The notes: generated by a model from the sequence alone, not told the origin. A stretch of 35,961 bases of DNA from Sporosarcina sp. NCCP-2222 (GCF_023168145.1 NZ_BQYK01000002.1:238425-274385); one strand, 5' to 3'; counted from the stretch's first letter, positions 16,379 to 24,830 are shown. Made by a program: numbers and translations.

Positions 16379-16792
16379 TTACAGTCCTTTTTTCAATTCT
16401 TCAATTTTACGTTCCAGCTTTGCGACAAGATCATCATCTGCTTCCTCGAGTGCGTCCAGCATATGGCTGACGACCACATTTCCAAACTCATCCATCAGTT
16501 CGTTTGTCATTTCTTTTGACTGGCTATTTAAGAACTCCATTCTGGACTGAACCGGTTTGAATAAAGAAGATCTCCCTTCGGCTCTCTTCTGAAGAATATT
16601 CTTCTCTACCAGTCGATTCATCACCGTCATTACTGTGTTAAAATTCGTTACTTTTTCCTGGTCAAGAACTTGTTGCACATCCCGTATAGTCAGTTCTTCA
16701 GCATCCCATAAAATGTCCATGATTTTTGCTTCGAGCGGTCCAAAAAAGCGGGACAGTCCACTCTCATACAATTTAAAACTCTTCACTCTCAA
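16379..16792 (-). CDS. BlaI/MecI-family repressor
   Basis: I place the start at the TTG at 16792: GAGGTG lies 7 bases upstream and the operator/promoter is just beyond. A longer frame to 16843 would run back through the operator and is rejected. The protein then has 137 residues, close to the 126 usual for BlaI. The winged helix is clear (LSRFFGPLEAKIMDILWDAEELTIRDVQQVL, followed by FNTVMTVMNRLVEKNILQK). The helical C-terminus mediates dimer formation and carries the cleavage region FKP/FLNS. It is followed directly by the M56 protease, the standard signalling pair. It should repress its own operon and, by the matching box, bdbDC. Confidence 0.9.
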   Translation of the reverse strand: MRVKSFKLYESGLSRFFGPLEAKIMDILWDAEELTIRDVQQVLDQEKVTNFNTVMTVMNRLVEKNILQKRAEGRSSLFKPVQSRMEFLNSQSKEMTNELMDEFGNVVVSHMLDALEEADDDLVAKLERKIEELKKGL

Positions 16793-16805
16793 CTTAGAAC
16801 ACCTC

Positions 16806-16824
16806 ACACTACATATTGTAGTGT
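16806..16824. promoter_or_regulatory. BlaI/MecI-type operator before the blaI-like gene
   Basis: Perfect 8-base arms ACACTACA and TGTAGTGT surround the centre TAT. The TACA...TGTA core is that of bla/mec operators. It covers the -10 box of the promoter listed next, which fits autorepression. Confidence 0.8.
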
Positions 16825-16843
16825 CACATTTTACTTTATGCAA
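16815..16843 (-). promoter_or_regulatory. Sigma-A promoter of the blaI-like operon
   Basis: On the minus strand TTGCAT (16843-16838) and TACAAT (16820-16815) are 17 bases apart; the -10 lies inside the operator. Confidence 0.7.
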
Positions 16844-16867
16844 TAAATACTTTCAGACGGGCAGCGC

Positions 16868-16902
16868 ATAAAAAAGCTCACCCTTTACAAATGGGCGAGC
16901 CG
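16868..16902 (-). terminator. Hairpin plus U-run upstream of the blaI promoter
   Basis: Arms at 16876-16883 and 16893-16900 pair with one G-U in minus-strand RNA and are followed by six or more U. No minus-strand gene lies before it, so it probably ends the short transcript proposed at 16930-17014 or insulates blaI. Confidence 0.55.
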
Positions 16903-16929
16903 TTTTGGGAAATCCTTATGTAAAACACT

Positions 16930-17014
16930 AAAAAACTCATTGAATAAAATGAGCTCATATGGTACTTTTATATAGATAGGCATTTATAAATGAAAAGGTC
17001 TATATTTATCCTAT
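16930..17014 (-). ncRNA. Candidate small RNA between blaI and helD
   Basis: On the minus strand TTGACG (17048-17043) and TACAAT (17024-17019) with an 18-base spacer predict a start near 17012-17015. About 60 bases on, CTCATT/AATGAG (16953-16948 with 16941-16936) forms a hairpin followed by U at 16935-16930. A second terminator-like hairpin follows at 16868-16902. The transcript contains the self-complementary CATTTATAAATG and no reading frame worth naming. Promoter, short structured body and terminator suggest a small RNA, but it could also be only an insulated spacer. No known RNA family was recognised. Confidence 0.35.
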
Positions 17015-17082
17015 CTTAATTGTACACCATAATCTATTTGTTCGTCAACCCTTTTACTCATTTTTTTTAAGGAGCGTGTGCT

Positions 17083-19419
17083 ATGAGGTCAAATTTTGAG
17101 CAAGAGCAGCAAAGAGTGACTGACGTGATGGAGTTAATTCAAAACCAGATTCACCGGTTGGAGAAGGAAACTTCTCAACGCCGGAACGAAGTGGTGAACA
17201 TTCGGAGACATTTTTGGGATGAGGTCAAGGTAAATACGGATTCGTTCGATGATTATCTTGAAACCATTATCGGGTTGCGGCAAGAAGCTCAGGCCCTTTC
17301 TGTGAGCGAAAGCACTCTTCGGCAAGCTTCCAAAAAATTATCCACACTTCGCCGGATGCAGGATGCCCCCTATTTCGGGCGTATCGACTTTCTGGAAGAC
17401 GGCTTTTCATCTGACGAACAAATCTACATTGGCATATCCACGCTGACGAATGAAAGCGGAGAAGACTTTATTATCTACGATTGGCGCTCGCCGATTTGCA
17501 GTGTTTATTACGACTATCAGCCAGGTACAGCCCATTATACGACACCGGGTGGCTTAATTCGCGGGGAGCTGTTGAAAAAATGGCAGTATCTCATTCGGGG
17601 CGGTGTTCTTCAGTCGTTGTTTGATACGAGTCTCACAATTGGCGATGAAATTCTGCAGGAGGTGTTAGGAAAAGGCACCGACAAACAGATGCATTCGATT
17701 GTTGCCACTATTCAACAGGAGCAAAACAAAATCATTCGACACGATCAAGGCAAACTGCTCATTGTTCATGGAGCGGCAGGAAGCGGGAAAACGTCTGCAG
17801 CGCTCCAGCGGATTGCCTATTTGCTATATAAATATCGTGGCACGATCAAAGCCGATCAAATCATCCTGTTCTCACCGAATACGATGTTTAATCATTATGT
17901 AGCCAATGTACTGCCGGAGCTCGGTGAGGAAAACATGCAGCAGGTCACCTTCCAGGAATATCTGGACTATCGGCTAGGGAAACAGTTTACTGTTGAAAAC
18001 CCGTACGATCAATTGGAATATGTGTTGACCGCCGAACACAGCAGTTCCTATTACGCTAGAGTGGCTAGCATTCGACTCAAGGCCTCTACTCCCTTTTTCG
18101 AAGCAATTGAAGGCTATCGAAACGCCTTGGAAACATCCGGAATGGTGTTTAAAAGAGTAGCTTTTAAAGGGGAAACCATTGTTAGTGCAGAGCAAATTGC
18201 TGAACAGTTTTACGAGCACGACACAGCACTCCGCTTTCATAATCGCCTTGAGAAACTAATGGATTGGCTTTTGCAAAAGCTAGCCGACTTCCAAGAAACA
18301 GAGTGTACAAAACCTTGGGTTCTCGAGGAAATCGAGCTACTTAGCAATGAGGAGTACCATAAAGCACGCATGATTCTTGCGAAAAAGCACGGCATGAAAA
18401 AAGAAATGATAGCGGATTTTGATGTGGATCCTGATGAACTTGCCCAATTAATTGTTCGGCAGCGGATGAAATCATTGCGAAAACGTGTCGAAGCATATGA
18501 TTTTATTCATATGAAAGAGATCTACAAGCAGCTATTTTCTTCACCGGAGCAAATTAGGCAATGGTATGACGGAGAGTTGATCGAGGAATGGCCAGCCATC
18601 TGCCAAGCAACAATGACAACGATCAACGATGGAATCTTGCTTTACGAGGATGCTACACCCTATTTGCTATTACAGGAGCTCATTCTTGGGTTTCAATCCA
18701 ACCGGACAATCAAACATATTGTCGTGGATGAAGCACAGGATTATTCACCGTTCCAGTTCGAGTATTTACGACGGCTGTTTCCCGCTGCCAAGATGACGGT
18801 TTTGGGCGACTTCAACCAGGCTATTTTTGCACACGCAAGGGACCGGGTTGACTTTCAAACACTCACCGGGCTGTACGGACCGGAACAAACGGAAGTCATC
18901 CACTTGGCCCGAAGCTACCGTTCTACAAAACCGATTATCGAATTTACTCGAAGGCTTGTACCGAACAGTGAGGAGATTATTCCATTCAACCGCGACGGTG
19001 AATTGCCTGTTCTGACACAACTCGAAAGCAAGGAGGCATTGCACCGCCACATTACCTCGAAGGTAGCAGAACTGCAAAGCCTCGGTTGTCAAAGTATCGC
19101 CATCATTTGCAAATCAGCGGCGGAAAGCCAGGAAGCCTATGATGCCTTATCCAACATCGAACAGATTAAGTTCCTCAAGAAAGGCACAATGGAATACGAG
19201 CAGGGCGTTGTCGTCATTCCATCTTATTTAGCGAAGGGAATTGAGTTTGAAGCAGTTATTATTTACAATGCCTCCGAAGAAATTTACGGGGAAGAAAGCC
19301 TGCAGCGCATTTTCTATACGGCTTGCACGAGAGCGATGCATTACCTGAATTTATACAGCGTCGGAAAGCCGACTTCATTGTTGCATACTGTTCCGGAAGA
19401 TTATATTAAACAATCGTAA
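17083..19419 (+). CDS. helD: HelD, UvrD-like helicase that recycles RNA polymerase
   Basis: This 778-residue protein is close to the 774 of B. subtilis HelD. The N-terminal arm is a coiled coil (about 1-95), which in HelD reaches into the RNA polymerase secondary channel. A helicase superfamily 1 core follows, with Walker A GAAGSGKT (230-237), motif II DEAQD (549-553), motif III LGDFNQAIF (about 567-575), motif IV SYRSTKPI (about 612-619) and the terminal motif VIIYNASEE...YTACTRAMHYL (about 725-755). It removes stalled core polymerase from DNA and RNA in an ATP-dependent way. The ATG follows TTAAGGAG with a 9-base gap. It stands alone with a terminator after it. Confidence 0.95.
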   Translation: MRSNFEQEQQRVTDVMELIQNQIHRLEKETSQRRNEVVNIRRHFWDEVKVNTDSFDDYLETIIGLRQEAQALSVSESTLRQASKKLSTLRRMQDAPYFGRIDFLEDGFSSDEQIYIGISTLTNESGEDFIIYDWRSPICSVYYDYQPGTAHYTTPGGLIRGELLKKWQYLIRGGVLQSLFDTSLTIGDEILQEVLGKGTDKQMHSIVATIQQEQNKIIRHDQGKLLIVHGAAGSGKTSAALQRIAYLLYKYRGTIKADQIILFSPNTMFNHYVANVLPELGEENMQQVTFQEYLDYRLGKQFTVENPYDQLEYVLTAEHSSSYYARVASIRLKASTPFFEAIEGYRNALETSGMVFKRVAFKGETIVSAEQIAEQFYEHDTALRFHNRLEKLMDWLLQKLADFQETECTKPWVLEEIELLSNEEYHKARMILAKKHGMKKEMIADFDVDPDELAQLIVRQRMKSLRKRVEAYDFIHMKEIYKQLFSSPEQIRQWYDGELIEEWPAICQATMTTINDGILLYEDATPYLLLQELILGFQSNRTIKHIVVDEAQDYSPFQFEYLRRLFPAAKMTVLGDFNQAIFAHARDRVDFQTLTGLYGPEQTEVIHLARSYRSTKPIIEFTRRLVPNSEEIIPFNRDGELPVLTQLESKEALHRHITSKVAELQSLGCQSIAIICKSAAESQEAYDALSNIEQIKFLKKGTMEYEQGVVVIPSYLAKGIEFEAVIIYNASEEIYGEESLQRIFYTACTRAMHYLNLYSVGKPTSLLHTVPEDYIKQS

Positions 19420-19432
19420 GAATGACTAAATC

Positions 19433-19466
19433 AACCGACCATAGATAGCGCTTATGGTCGGTTTCC
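19433..19466 (+). terminator. Hairpin after helD
   Basis: AACCGACCATA (19433-19443) pairs perfectly with TATGGTCGGTT (19453-19463). Only a short U-run follows. Confidence 0.65.
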
Positions 19467-19488
19467 AGATTCGTCTTATTTAAGTCAT

Positions 19489-20283
19489 TTAAAACACACT
19501 GCGTACTAATCCCCCGTCTATCCGTAATGCGGAACCATTAATGGCCGAGGATAATGGACTGCTCAAGAAGGTGACGAAATTTGCAATTTCATCTGGACGG
19601 ATTAGCCTTTGAATAATAGAAGTTGGACGGTTCTCTTTCATAAACCGCCTTTCTGCTTGCTCCATAGACAATGTCTCATCAGGGTAAAGACTATTTAGCA
19701 TTGTTTCCACACCCTCTGTCAAAGTGGAACCAGGCATCACTGTATTAACCGTCACATTTGTTGCTTTCGTCAGCTCGGCTAAACTGCGGGAGAGTGAGAG
19801 TTGCATCGTTTTGGTAGCGCTATAATGTGCCATTTCCTGAGACGGCATGATCGCTGCTTCGCTGGCGATAAATATGATCCTGCCTTCTTTCTTACGAAGC
19901 ATTTGCTTCAAGTATCTGCGAGTAAGTCGTACGCCACTCATGATATTGGTTTCAAAGATCGTAAACCAGTCGTCATCAGTAATATCAAAAAACTCTCGAG
20001 GTTCAAAAATCCCCAGATTATTTATTAGAATGTCTACTTCAGGACAATTCTCAATCATCTGTTGGCATCCCCATTCTGTCGCTAGATCAGCTACTGCCGA
20101 CTGAAGGATAGCGTCAGGATACTTAGCTTGAATTTCATTAATCGTTTGGTTCACCTTTTCTTCATGACGGCCATTAATAATTACAGTGGCCCCTTCCCCT
20201 GCTAAAGACATGGCGATTGCTTTGCCAATGCCAGATGTAGAGCCGGTAACCAGTGCCGTTTTTCCATTTAGATTTAGAATCAC
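19489..20283 (-). CDS. Short-chain dehydrogenase/reductase (SDR)
   Basis: This 264-residue classical SDR has a cofactor motif TGSTSGIG (13-20), NNLG (88-91) and catalytic S141, Y154 and K158 in YSATK. The closing part NGSALRIDGGLVRSVF is typical for the family. Asn113 in the TNIMSG stretch completes the tetrad. NGRH after the second strand favours NADPH over NADH. The start is a GTG after GGGAGG with a 7-base gap. The substrate is not visible; these proteins are often called 3-oxoacyl-ACP reductase-like, but there is no fatty acid gene nearby. It lies 131 bases downstream of ytbE on the same strand, with a hairpin between, so it may be separately expressed. Confidence 0.9.
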   Translation of the reverse strand: MILNLNGKTALVTGSTSGIGKAIAMSLAGEGATVIINGRHEEKVNQTINEIQAKYPDAILQSAVADLATEWGCQQMIENCPEVDILINNLGIFEPREFFDITDDDWFTIFETNIMSGVRLTRRYLKQMLRKKEGRIIFIASEAAIMPSQEMAHYSATKTMQLSLSRSLAELTKATNVTVNTVMPGSTLTEGVETMLNSLYPDETLSMEQAERRFMKENRPTSIIQRLIRPDEIANFVTFLSSPLSSAINGSALRIDGGLVRSVF

Positions 20284-20337
20284 GCAGAATCCTCCCTGAT
20301 TCGTGTTTTAACCCAATACCCTATTACTGAAAATTGT

Positions 20338-20386
20338 ATGGATAGCTCCTCTTCCTTTCACTAGCGGGAGAAGCTATCCACTTTTA
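20338..20386. terminator. Hairpin between ytbE and the SDR gene
   Basis: GGATAGCT (20340-20347) pairs with AGCTATCC (20372-20379). T-rich sequence follows only on the plus strand (ACTTTTAT), where no gene ends. It may be a partial terminator of ytbE or a structured leader of the SDR mRNA. Confidence 0.4.
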
Positions 20387-20414
20387 TAAATGCTACAATC
20401 TTCTTCTACTGTTA

Positions 20415-21260
20415 TTAAAAATCAAAATTATCCGGATCTGGACCGACTCGATGATTCTCATTCAAACCATCAATGCGTTCCATGTCTTCCTTTGTGAGTT
20501 CAAAATCAAAAACTGTTGCGTTTTCAACAATTCGATGTTCTTTTGTAGATTTAGGAATGGTTACAATGCCGTTTTGCAAGTCCCAACGTAAAATGACTTG
20601 TGCAACGGACTTGTTATACTTATTGGCGATTTCCAAAAGCACCGGATTATCCAATAGTTGACCTTGCATCAAAGGAGACCAGGCTTCCAGCTGAATTCCA
20701 TGTTCCTGACAGAATGCCTTGAGTTCCTTTTGAGTCAATCGCGGATGGCACTCCACTTGATTCACCATCGGTTTTATTTCAGCCTCTTTCATCAAGTCTT
20801 CCAGATGATGAACTTGAAAATTACTTACCCCAATTGCTTTTACCCGTCCTTCTTTGTAAAGCGACTCTAAAGCTTTCCATGCATCTTTGAACTTTCCTTC
20901 GACTGGCCAATGGATAAGATATAGATCTAGATAATCCAAATTAAGTTTACGTAGGCTCGCTTCATAGGCTGTGATTGTCGATTCATACCCTAAATCGTCA
21001 TTCCATACTTTCGATGTCACAAAAAGATCTTCTCTGGAAATGCCGGCTTCTTTTATCCCTTCACGGATACCTTGTCCGACCCCTTCTTCATTTCCATAAA
21101 TAGCTGCGGTATCAATACTGCGATAACCGTGTAAAATAGCTGTTTTCACAGCATTCACAAGCTCAGGGCCCTCTTCTACTTTAAATACTCCGAGACCAAA
21201 CCAAGGCATTTTCACACCGTTATGCAAAGTTGTTGTGTCCTGCAAATTTTTCGCTGCCAT
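20415..21260 (-). CDS. ytbE: Aldo-keto reductase YtbE
   Basis: I place the start at the ATG at 21260, after GGAGG with a 7-base gap. A frame reaching 21377 adds 39 residues with no likeness to the family. The protein then has 281 residues, the usual length. The catalytic tetrad is D50, Y55, K84 and H117 (SIDTAAIYGNE, TSKVWN, LIHWP). The C-terminal RVGPDPDNFDF and the overall wording match B. subtilis YtbE as I remember it, close to the glyoxal/methylglyoxal reductase YvgN. It uses NADPH to reduce aldehydes. It follows ytbD on the same strand, as in B. subtilis, where ytbDE lies beside the divergent regulator ytcD. Confidence 0.93.
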   Translation of the reverse strand: MAAKNLQDTTTLHNGVKMPWFGLGVFKVEEGPELVNAVKTAILHGYRSIDTAAIYGNEEGVGQGIREGIKEAGISREDLFVTSKVWNDDLGYESTITAYEASLRKLNLDYLDLYLIHWPVEGKFKDAWKALESLYKEGRVKAIGVSNFQVHHLEDLMKEAEIKPMVNQVECHPRLTQKELKAFCQEHGIQLEAWSPLMQGQLLDNPVLLEIANKYNKSVAQVILRWDLQNGIVTIPKSTKEHRIVENATVFDFELTKEDMERIDGLNENHRVGPDPDNFDF

Positions 21261-21392
21261 AATTAAACCTCCAAATTTATTTATAATTACTATTGATTTC
21301 GTTTGTTTTACTGTCTGCGTCGCAATCATTACCTCCTTCAAGAGTGCTCGGTTATTCTTACGACACGTAGAAAGCATGTATGTGAAAGTACC

Positions 21393-22586
21393 TTAAATCG
21401 GTGCAGCATTTTTTTGATCTTTTTGCTCCAAAGACCGGCTCCATCCAGTCAGGATAACAGCTCCCAGAACCATCAAGGCTCCTATCCATGCTGTATGAAT
21501 AATCCCAACAGAATCTGTTATAACACCACCCAAGTAACTGCCGATGGCAATTCCTGCATTGAATGCTGCAATATTGACTGCGGACGCCACATCTACTGCA
21601 CTCGGCACCAAACGCTCCGCCAACATCACAACGTACACTTGCAGCCCCGGCACATTCATAAATGCAAATAATCCCATGAGCATGATTGTAATCAAACCAG
21701 CCACCTTAAACGGGGCAGTAAACGTTAAGACGAAAAGGACAATCGCCTGTGCAATAAACATATAAAACAAGGCAACAATTGGCTTCCGGTTCGCTGCCTT
21801 CCCTCCTATCATGTTGCCGATTGCGATAGCCACTCCATACACAAGTAAAATGACAGCAATAGTACCTTCCTTAAAACCTGTTATGCCTTGGAGCAAGGGA
21901 GATAAATAAGTAAAGACAACAAAGGTACCTCCGTAACCTAAAGCTGTAATGAGAAATAAAAGTAATAAACGGCCGTTCGTAACTAGTTTAAATTGATCGC
22001 CGAATGTTGTACGATTTCCTTTCGGCAAATCAGAGGGGACAAGGAGACTGTTTGCAACAAATGCAATTACACCCACTGCTACAATTGCTATAAAAGCAAA
22101 TCTCCAACCAAACTGCTGCCCAAGAAATGTACCAAAAGAGACACCCGTTACAGTTGCCACCGTTAGTCCTGTAAACATCATGGAAATCGCGCTGGCTCGT
22201 CGATCTTCTGTCACTAAATTAGCTGCGATTGTAGAGCCGATTGACATGAATAAACCATGTGAAAATGCCGTGAGGATACGAGCTGCTAATAAGATGCCTA
22301 TACCGGAGGCAAGGGCAGCAATAGTATTACCAACAATAAAAACAATCATAATCCAAAGCAAGAGAGATTTACGCGCTGCACTGGAAGTCACAGACGTCAG
22401 TACGGGGGCTCCAAATGTCACTCCTAATGCATATATAGAAACGGTTAAACCGGCTGTCTTCAAAGAGATTTGTAAGTCTTGTGCAATAAGGGGCAATAAA
22501 CCTACACTAATAAATTCCGTTGTTCCAATTGCAAATGCACTCACTGCTAAAGCCAGCAATGCTAAAGTACTTTGTTTTTTATTCAT
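21393..22586 (-). CDS. ytbD: MFS drug-efflux-type transporter YtbD
   Basis: This 397-residue protein has twelve predicted membrane helices. The N-terminal block TTEFISVGLLPLIAQDL with a conserved acidic residue in helix 1 is typical for the DHA1 branch (AraJ/YdhP/Bmr-like) of proton-driven exporters. The loop after helix 2 has a weak version of the usual G-X3-D-R-X-G-R motif (SSAARKSLLL). It would expel drugs, sugars or metabolites. The start is an ATG after AGGAGG. It heads an operon with ytbE and is divergent from ytcD with a very large operator dyad between. The real substrate is unknown; an aldehyde-related compound would make sense with YtbE. Confidence 0.9.
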   Translation of the reverse strand: MNKKQSTLALLALAVSAFAIGTTEFISVGLLPLIAQDLQISLKTAGLTVSIYALGVTFGAPVLTSVTSSAARKSLLLWIMIVFIVGNTIAALASGIGILLAARILTAFSHGLFMSIGSTIAANLVTEDRRASAISMMFTGLTVATVTGVSFGTFLGQQFGWRFAFIAIVAVGVIAFVANSLLVPSDLPKGNRTTFGDQFKLVTNGRLLLLFLITALGYGGTFVVFTYLSPLLQGITGFKEGTIAVILLVYGVAIAIGNMIGGKAANRKPIVALFYMFIAQAIVLFVLTFTAPFKVAGLITIMLMGLFAFMNVPGLQVYVVMLAERLVPSAVDVASAVNIAAFNAGIAIGSYLGGVITDSVGIIHTAWIGALMVLGAVILTGWSRSLEQKDQKNAAPI

Positions 22587-22717
22587 GATCCTTTATCCTC
22601 CTCCTAATCATCCTCTTATCGAGAGCCACATGAATAAAAGAATATCGTTAAAATCAGCTGACAATGTGTTATTATGATGTATATCATCTCTAATGAAAAG
22701 TACGCACTTTTAAGTAA

Positions 22718-22760
22718 TATAGATACCTAAAAGTACTATAGGTACTTTTAGGTGCCTATA
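22718..22760. promoter_or_regulatory. 43-bp operator dyad between ytbD and ytcD
   Basis: Perfect 12-base arms at 22725-22736 (ACCTAAAAGTAC) and 22742-22753 (GTACTTTTAGGT) surround a 5-base centre. Two bases further out, TATAG (22718-22722) and CTATA (22756-22760) pair as well. It ends 15 bases before the ytcD start codon and covers its likely promoter, so autorepression by the HxlR-type YtcD is expected. Confidence 0.82.
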
Positions 22761-22775
22761 GCTAGGAGGGTAATT

Positions 22776-23147
22776 ATGCAGAAAAAGAAATATAATATTT
22801 CAGTTGAGGCGACCTTAGAAGTGATAGGCGGAAAATGGAAATGTGTAATCCTTTGCCATCTGACCCACGGAAAAAAACGTACAAGTGAATTAAAGCGATT
22901 AATTCCAAGCATTACGCAAAAAATGCTAACGCAGCAATTGCGCGAGTTAGAAGAGGACGGGGTCATTAATCGTATTGTTCACAATCAAATCCCTCCAAAA
23001 GTTGAATATGAGCTCAGTGAGTATGGCCAAAGTTTACAAGGAATTTTAGACTCCTTATGTGCTTGGGGAGAAAATCATATTACAAAAGTATATGGGGATA
23101 AGTTTGCTGTATTAGAGGAGAGCGTGTTAAACGATACTCTGAAGTAA
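22776..23147 (+). CDS. ytcD: HxlR-family regulator YtcD
   Basis: The start is the ATG at 22776, after TAGGAGG with a 6-base gap; a frame from 22752 would begin inside the operator and is rejected. The 123-residue protein is a single HxlR winged helix. It opens NISVEATLEVIGGKWKCVIL, continues GKKRTSELKRLIPSITQKMLTQQLRELEEDGVI and ends in a wing RIVHNQIPPKVEYELSEYGQSL. HxlR proteins sense aldehydes, quinones or redox state, often by a cysteine near the N-terminus. Here Cys17 and Cys21 (KWKCVILC) could serve. It is divergent from ytbDE, exactly as in B. subtilis, and should control that operon. Confidence 0.92.
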   Translation: MQKKKYNISVEATLEVIGGKWKCVILCHLTHGKKRTSELKRLIPSITQKMLTQQLRELEEDGVINRIVHNQIPPKVEYELSEYGQSLQGILDSLCAWGENHITKVYGDKFAVLEESVLNDTLK

Positions 23148-23165
23148 ACGTATACTCATCAAAAT

Positions 23166-23216
23166 ATAAAAACCAACATACCGCTCTGCCAGCCAGAGAA
23201 ACATGTTGGTTTTTTC
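23166..23216 (+). terminator. Terminator of ytcD
   Basis: AACCAACAT (23171-23179) pairs with ATGTTGGTT (23203-23211), with an inner small hairpin, followed by five T. Confidence 0.85.
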
Positions 23217-23405
23217 ATTCGATTCCACAGTTGGTTTATTGTAAGATCTTCTTCAGATAGTGGAGAACCTTAAAATGCAAGTGAATATATAGAATCAAAG
23301 TCTATGGAATTCGCCTGAATCGGCCGGCACTTAAATCTGTACGCATGTTCGGATAATGAATACGCATTCCGTAATAAGTAAATCATTAAAAATATAGTTT
23401 CATAT
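23217..23405. other. Gene-free spacer
   Basis: This AT-rich spacer lies between two convergent terminators. I see no reading frame with a ribosome site, no repeat and no convincing RNA structure. Confidence 0.6.
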
Positions 23406-23444
23406 AGAAAAAGAGTCCATTTTCTAAGAAAATGGACTCTTTCT
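23406..23444 (-). terminator. Terminator of the MFS carrier gene
   Basis: Arms at 23410-23425 and 23427-23442 pair perfectly over their outer part (AAAGAGTCC with GGACTCTTT), closing on a small TTTTCTAAGAAAA loop. U-rich sequence follows on the minus strand. Confidence 0.8.
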
Positions 23445-23448
23445 GTAA

Positions 23449-24705
23449 TCAACCACCAGTAACGGCATTATCCTCAGTAATTACACGCTTCTCTTCTTTA
23501 ATCAAAGCTGCTGAAATGGTACCGATCACAAGCAGGAAGCCTGCGAAGTAGAAGCCCATGTTCAAGCTGCCTGTAACGTCAGTCAAGAAACCTGTGATGT
23601 ATGGTGCCAAGATGGATCCACACATCCCGATAAAGTTATACACACCGAATGATGTAGAGTATGCATTCTTCGGCGCATTGTCTGCCACAACGGCAACCAA
23701 TACCGGGTTTGTACTAATTTTACCGAAAATCCCGTAACCGATTAGAGCAGCGTATAGTACCCACATGCTATCAAACGCTACGATCGATACAAGTGCAACG
23801 AGGGATGCCGGAAGCATGATGAGCAATACCGGACGGCTCTTCCCTAGACGGTCTGCAACCCAGCTGAAGAAGATAGAAGCCGGAATGGCTGCCCAAGGTA
23901 CGAGTGAGGATACAGTCGCAACTGCGCTTCCTTCAATACCGCGAGCATGTTGCAAGTAGTACGGCATCCAAGTTACAACAACGAAGAAACCGTAGATGGC
24001 ACAGAAAATAGTAATGTAAGACATGAGCAAGTTGCGGTTTTTAAACAAAACGCTCATTTTTAGTTTTTCTTGTTTATCGAGTACAGCATTTACTTCCTTG
24101 CCTTTTGGCTTTTCCTTAACGAGCCACCACATGAGCAAACCGATCAAGACAACCGGAATAGCTACAATGTAGAACGGTGCTCTCCAACTCATCCCTGCTT
24201 CTAGCGTAAAGCTGGATAAGTAGTAACCTGCGGAAAGACCGAATGCCATACCACTGTTAATGATCGCAGAACCGACAGTCAAGTGCTTTTTCGGAATCGC
24301 TTCAGACGACAATCCATACTGTGGTCCGTAGTAGAATCCTTGGAAAACACCAACCATAAGCCACATCAAGATAAATAGGAAGAAGCTAGGCATTGCGCCT
24401 GAGATTGCTGCGAATAGTCCAAACAAGATAATTCCCGGGACTAATACTTTCTTCTTACCAATTTTATCGCCTAACATACCAGATGGAATGTTAAGTCCTG
24501 CATAACCGATGAAAAAGATACTGCTGATCATACCAAGTTGTCCAGCAGACAAACTGAATTCATTTTGAATATCATCCATGACAGGGTTCAAGATTGCACG
24601 TGTTCCATAGATAGCAACCCACCCTAAAAAGAATACAATAACGGCTTTGATCCAATACGGGATCAATTCGTCCTTCTGGCCATTATCATGTACTTGCTTC
24701 GCCAT
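23449..24705 (-). CDS. MFS anion/metabolite carrier of the oxalurate locus
   Basis: I choose the ATG at 24705 after GAGGAGG (8-base gap); a start at 24756 lacks a ribosome site. The protein has 418 residues and twelve predicted membrane helices. The loop after helix 2 carries GMLGDKIGKKKVLVPG, an MFS signature of the organic-anion (ACS/OxlT-like) kind. Helix 1 has an Arg in GWVAIYGTRAILNPV, often a carboxylate contact in that group. It lies behind the response regulator gene on the same strand but has its own promoter, whose upstream element matches that of allF. It therefore probably imports allantoin, allantoate or ureidoglycolate, or exports oxamate or oxalurate. The sequence does not decide between these. 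Confidence 0.85.
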   Translation of the reverse strand: MAKQVHDNGQKDELIPYWIKAVIVFFLGWVAIYGTRAILNPVMDDIQNEFSLSAGQLGMISSIFFIGYAGLNIPSGMLGDKIGKKKVLVPGIILFGLFAAISGAMPSFFLFILMWLMVGVFQGFYYGPQYGLSSEAIPKKHLTVGSAIINSGMAFGLSAGYYLSSFTLEAGMSWRAPFYIVAIPVVLIGLLMWWLVKEKPKGKEVNAVLDKQEKLKMSVLFKNRNLLMSYITIFCAIYGFFVVVTWMPYYLQHARGIEGSAVATVSSLVPWAAIPASIFFSWVADRLGKSRPVLLIMLPASLVALVSIVAFDSMWVLYAALIGYGIFGKISTNPVLVAVVADNAPKNAYSTSFGVYNFIGMCGSILAPYITGFLTDVTGSLNMGFYFAGFLLVIGTISAALIKEEKRVITEDNAVTGG

Positions 24706-24771
24706 TATGAGTGCCTCCTCATTCTTTCTATAATGGTACTTCAGGAAAATGATCATTTACCTTGCACTGTT

Positions 24772-24830
24772 ATCATACGGCAGAGAGCATTGCAGACGAA
24801 TAAAAACAAGTAATGCGACATTGCTAAAAC
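24772..24830 (-). promoter_or_regulatory. Activator-type promoter of the MFS gene, element A
   Basis: On the minus strand a good -10 TATGAT (24777-24772) stands 17 bases from a poor -35 TTCGTC (24800-24795). The -35 lies inside an 18-base block (24788-24805) identical to one before allF. A second block, ACATTGCTAAAAC (24818-24830), starts 30 bases further upstream, at the same spacing as in allF. A weak -35 under a conserved upstream element is the layout of an activator-dependent promoter. Confidence 0.72.

Noticed and set aside
15528..16792. Beta-lactam resistance system (blaI-blaR1)
   Set aside because: The protease lacks the penicillin-binding sensor and no beta-lactamase or penicillin-binding protein gene is near.
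16793..16843. N-terminal extension of the BlaI-like protein
   Set aside because: It would translate back through the operator and promoter, gives a Cys-rich stretch unlike the family, and lacks a ribosome site.
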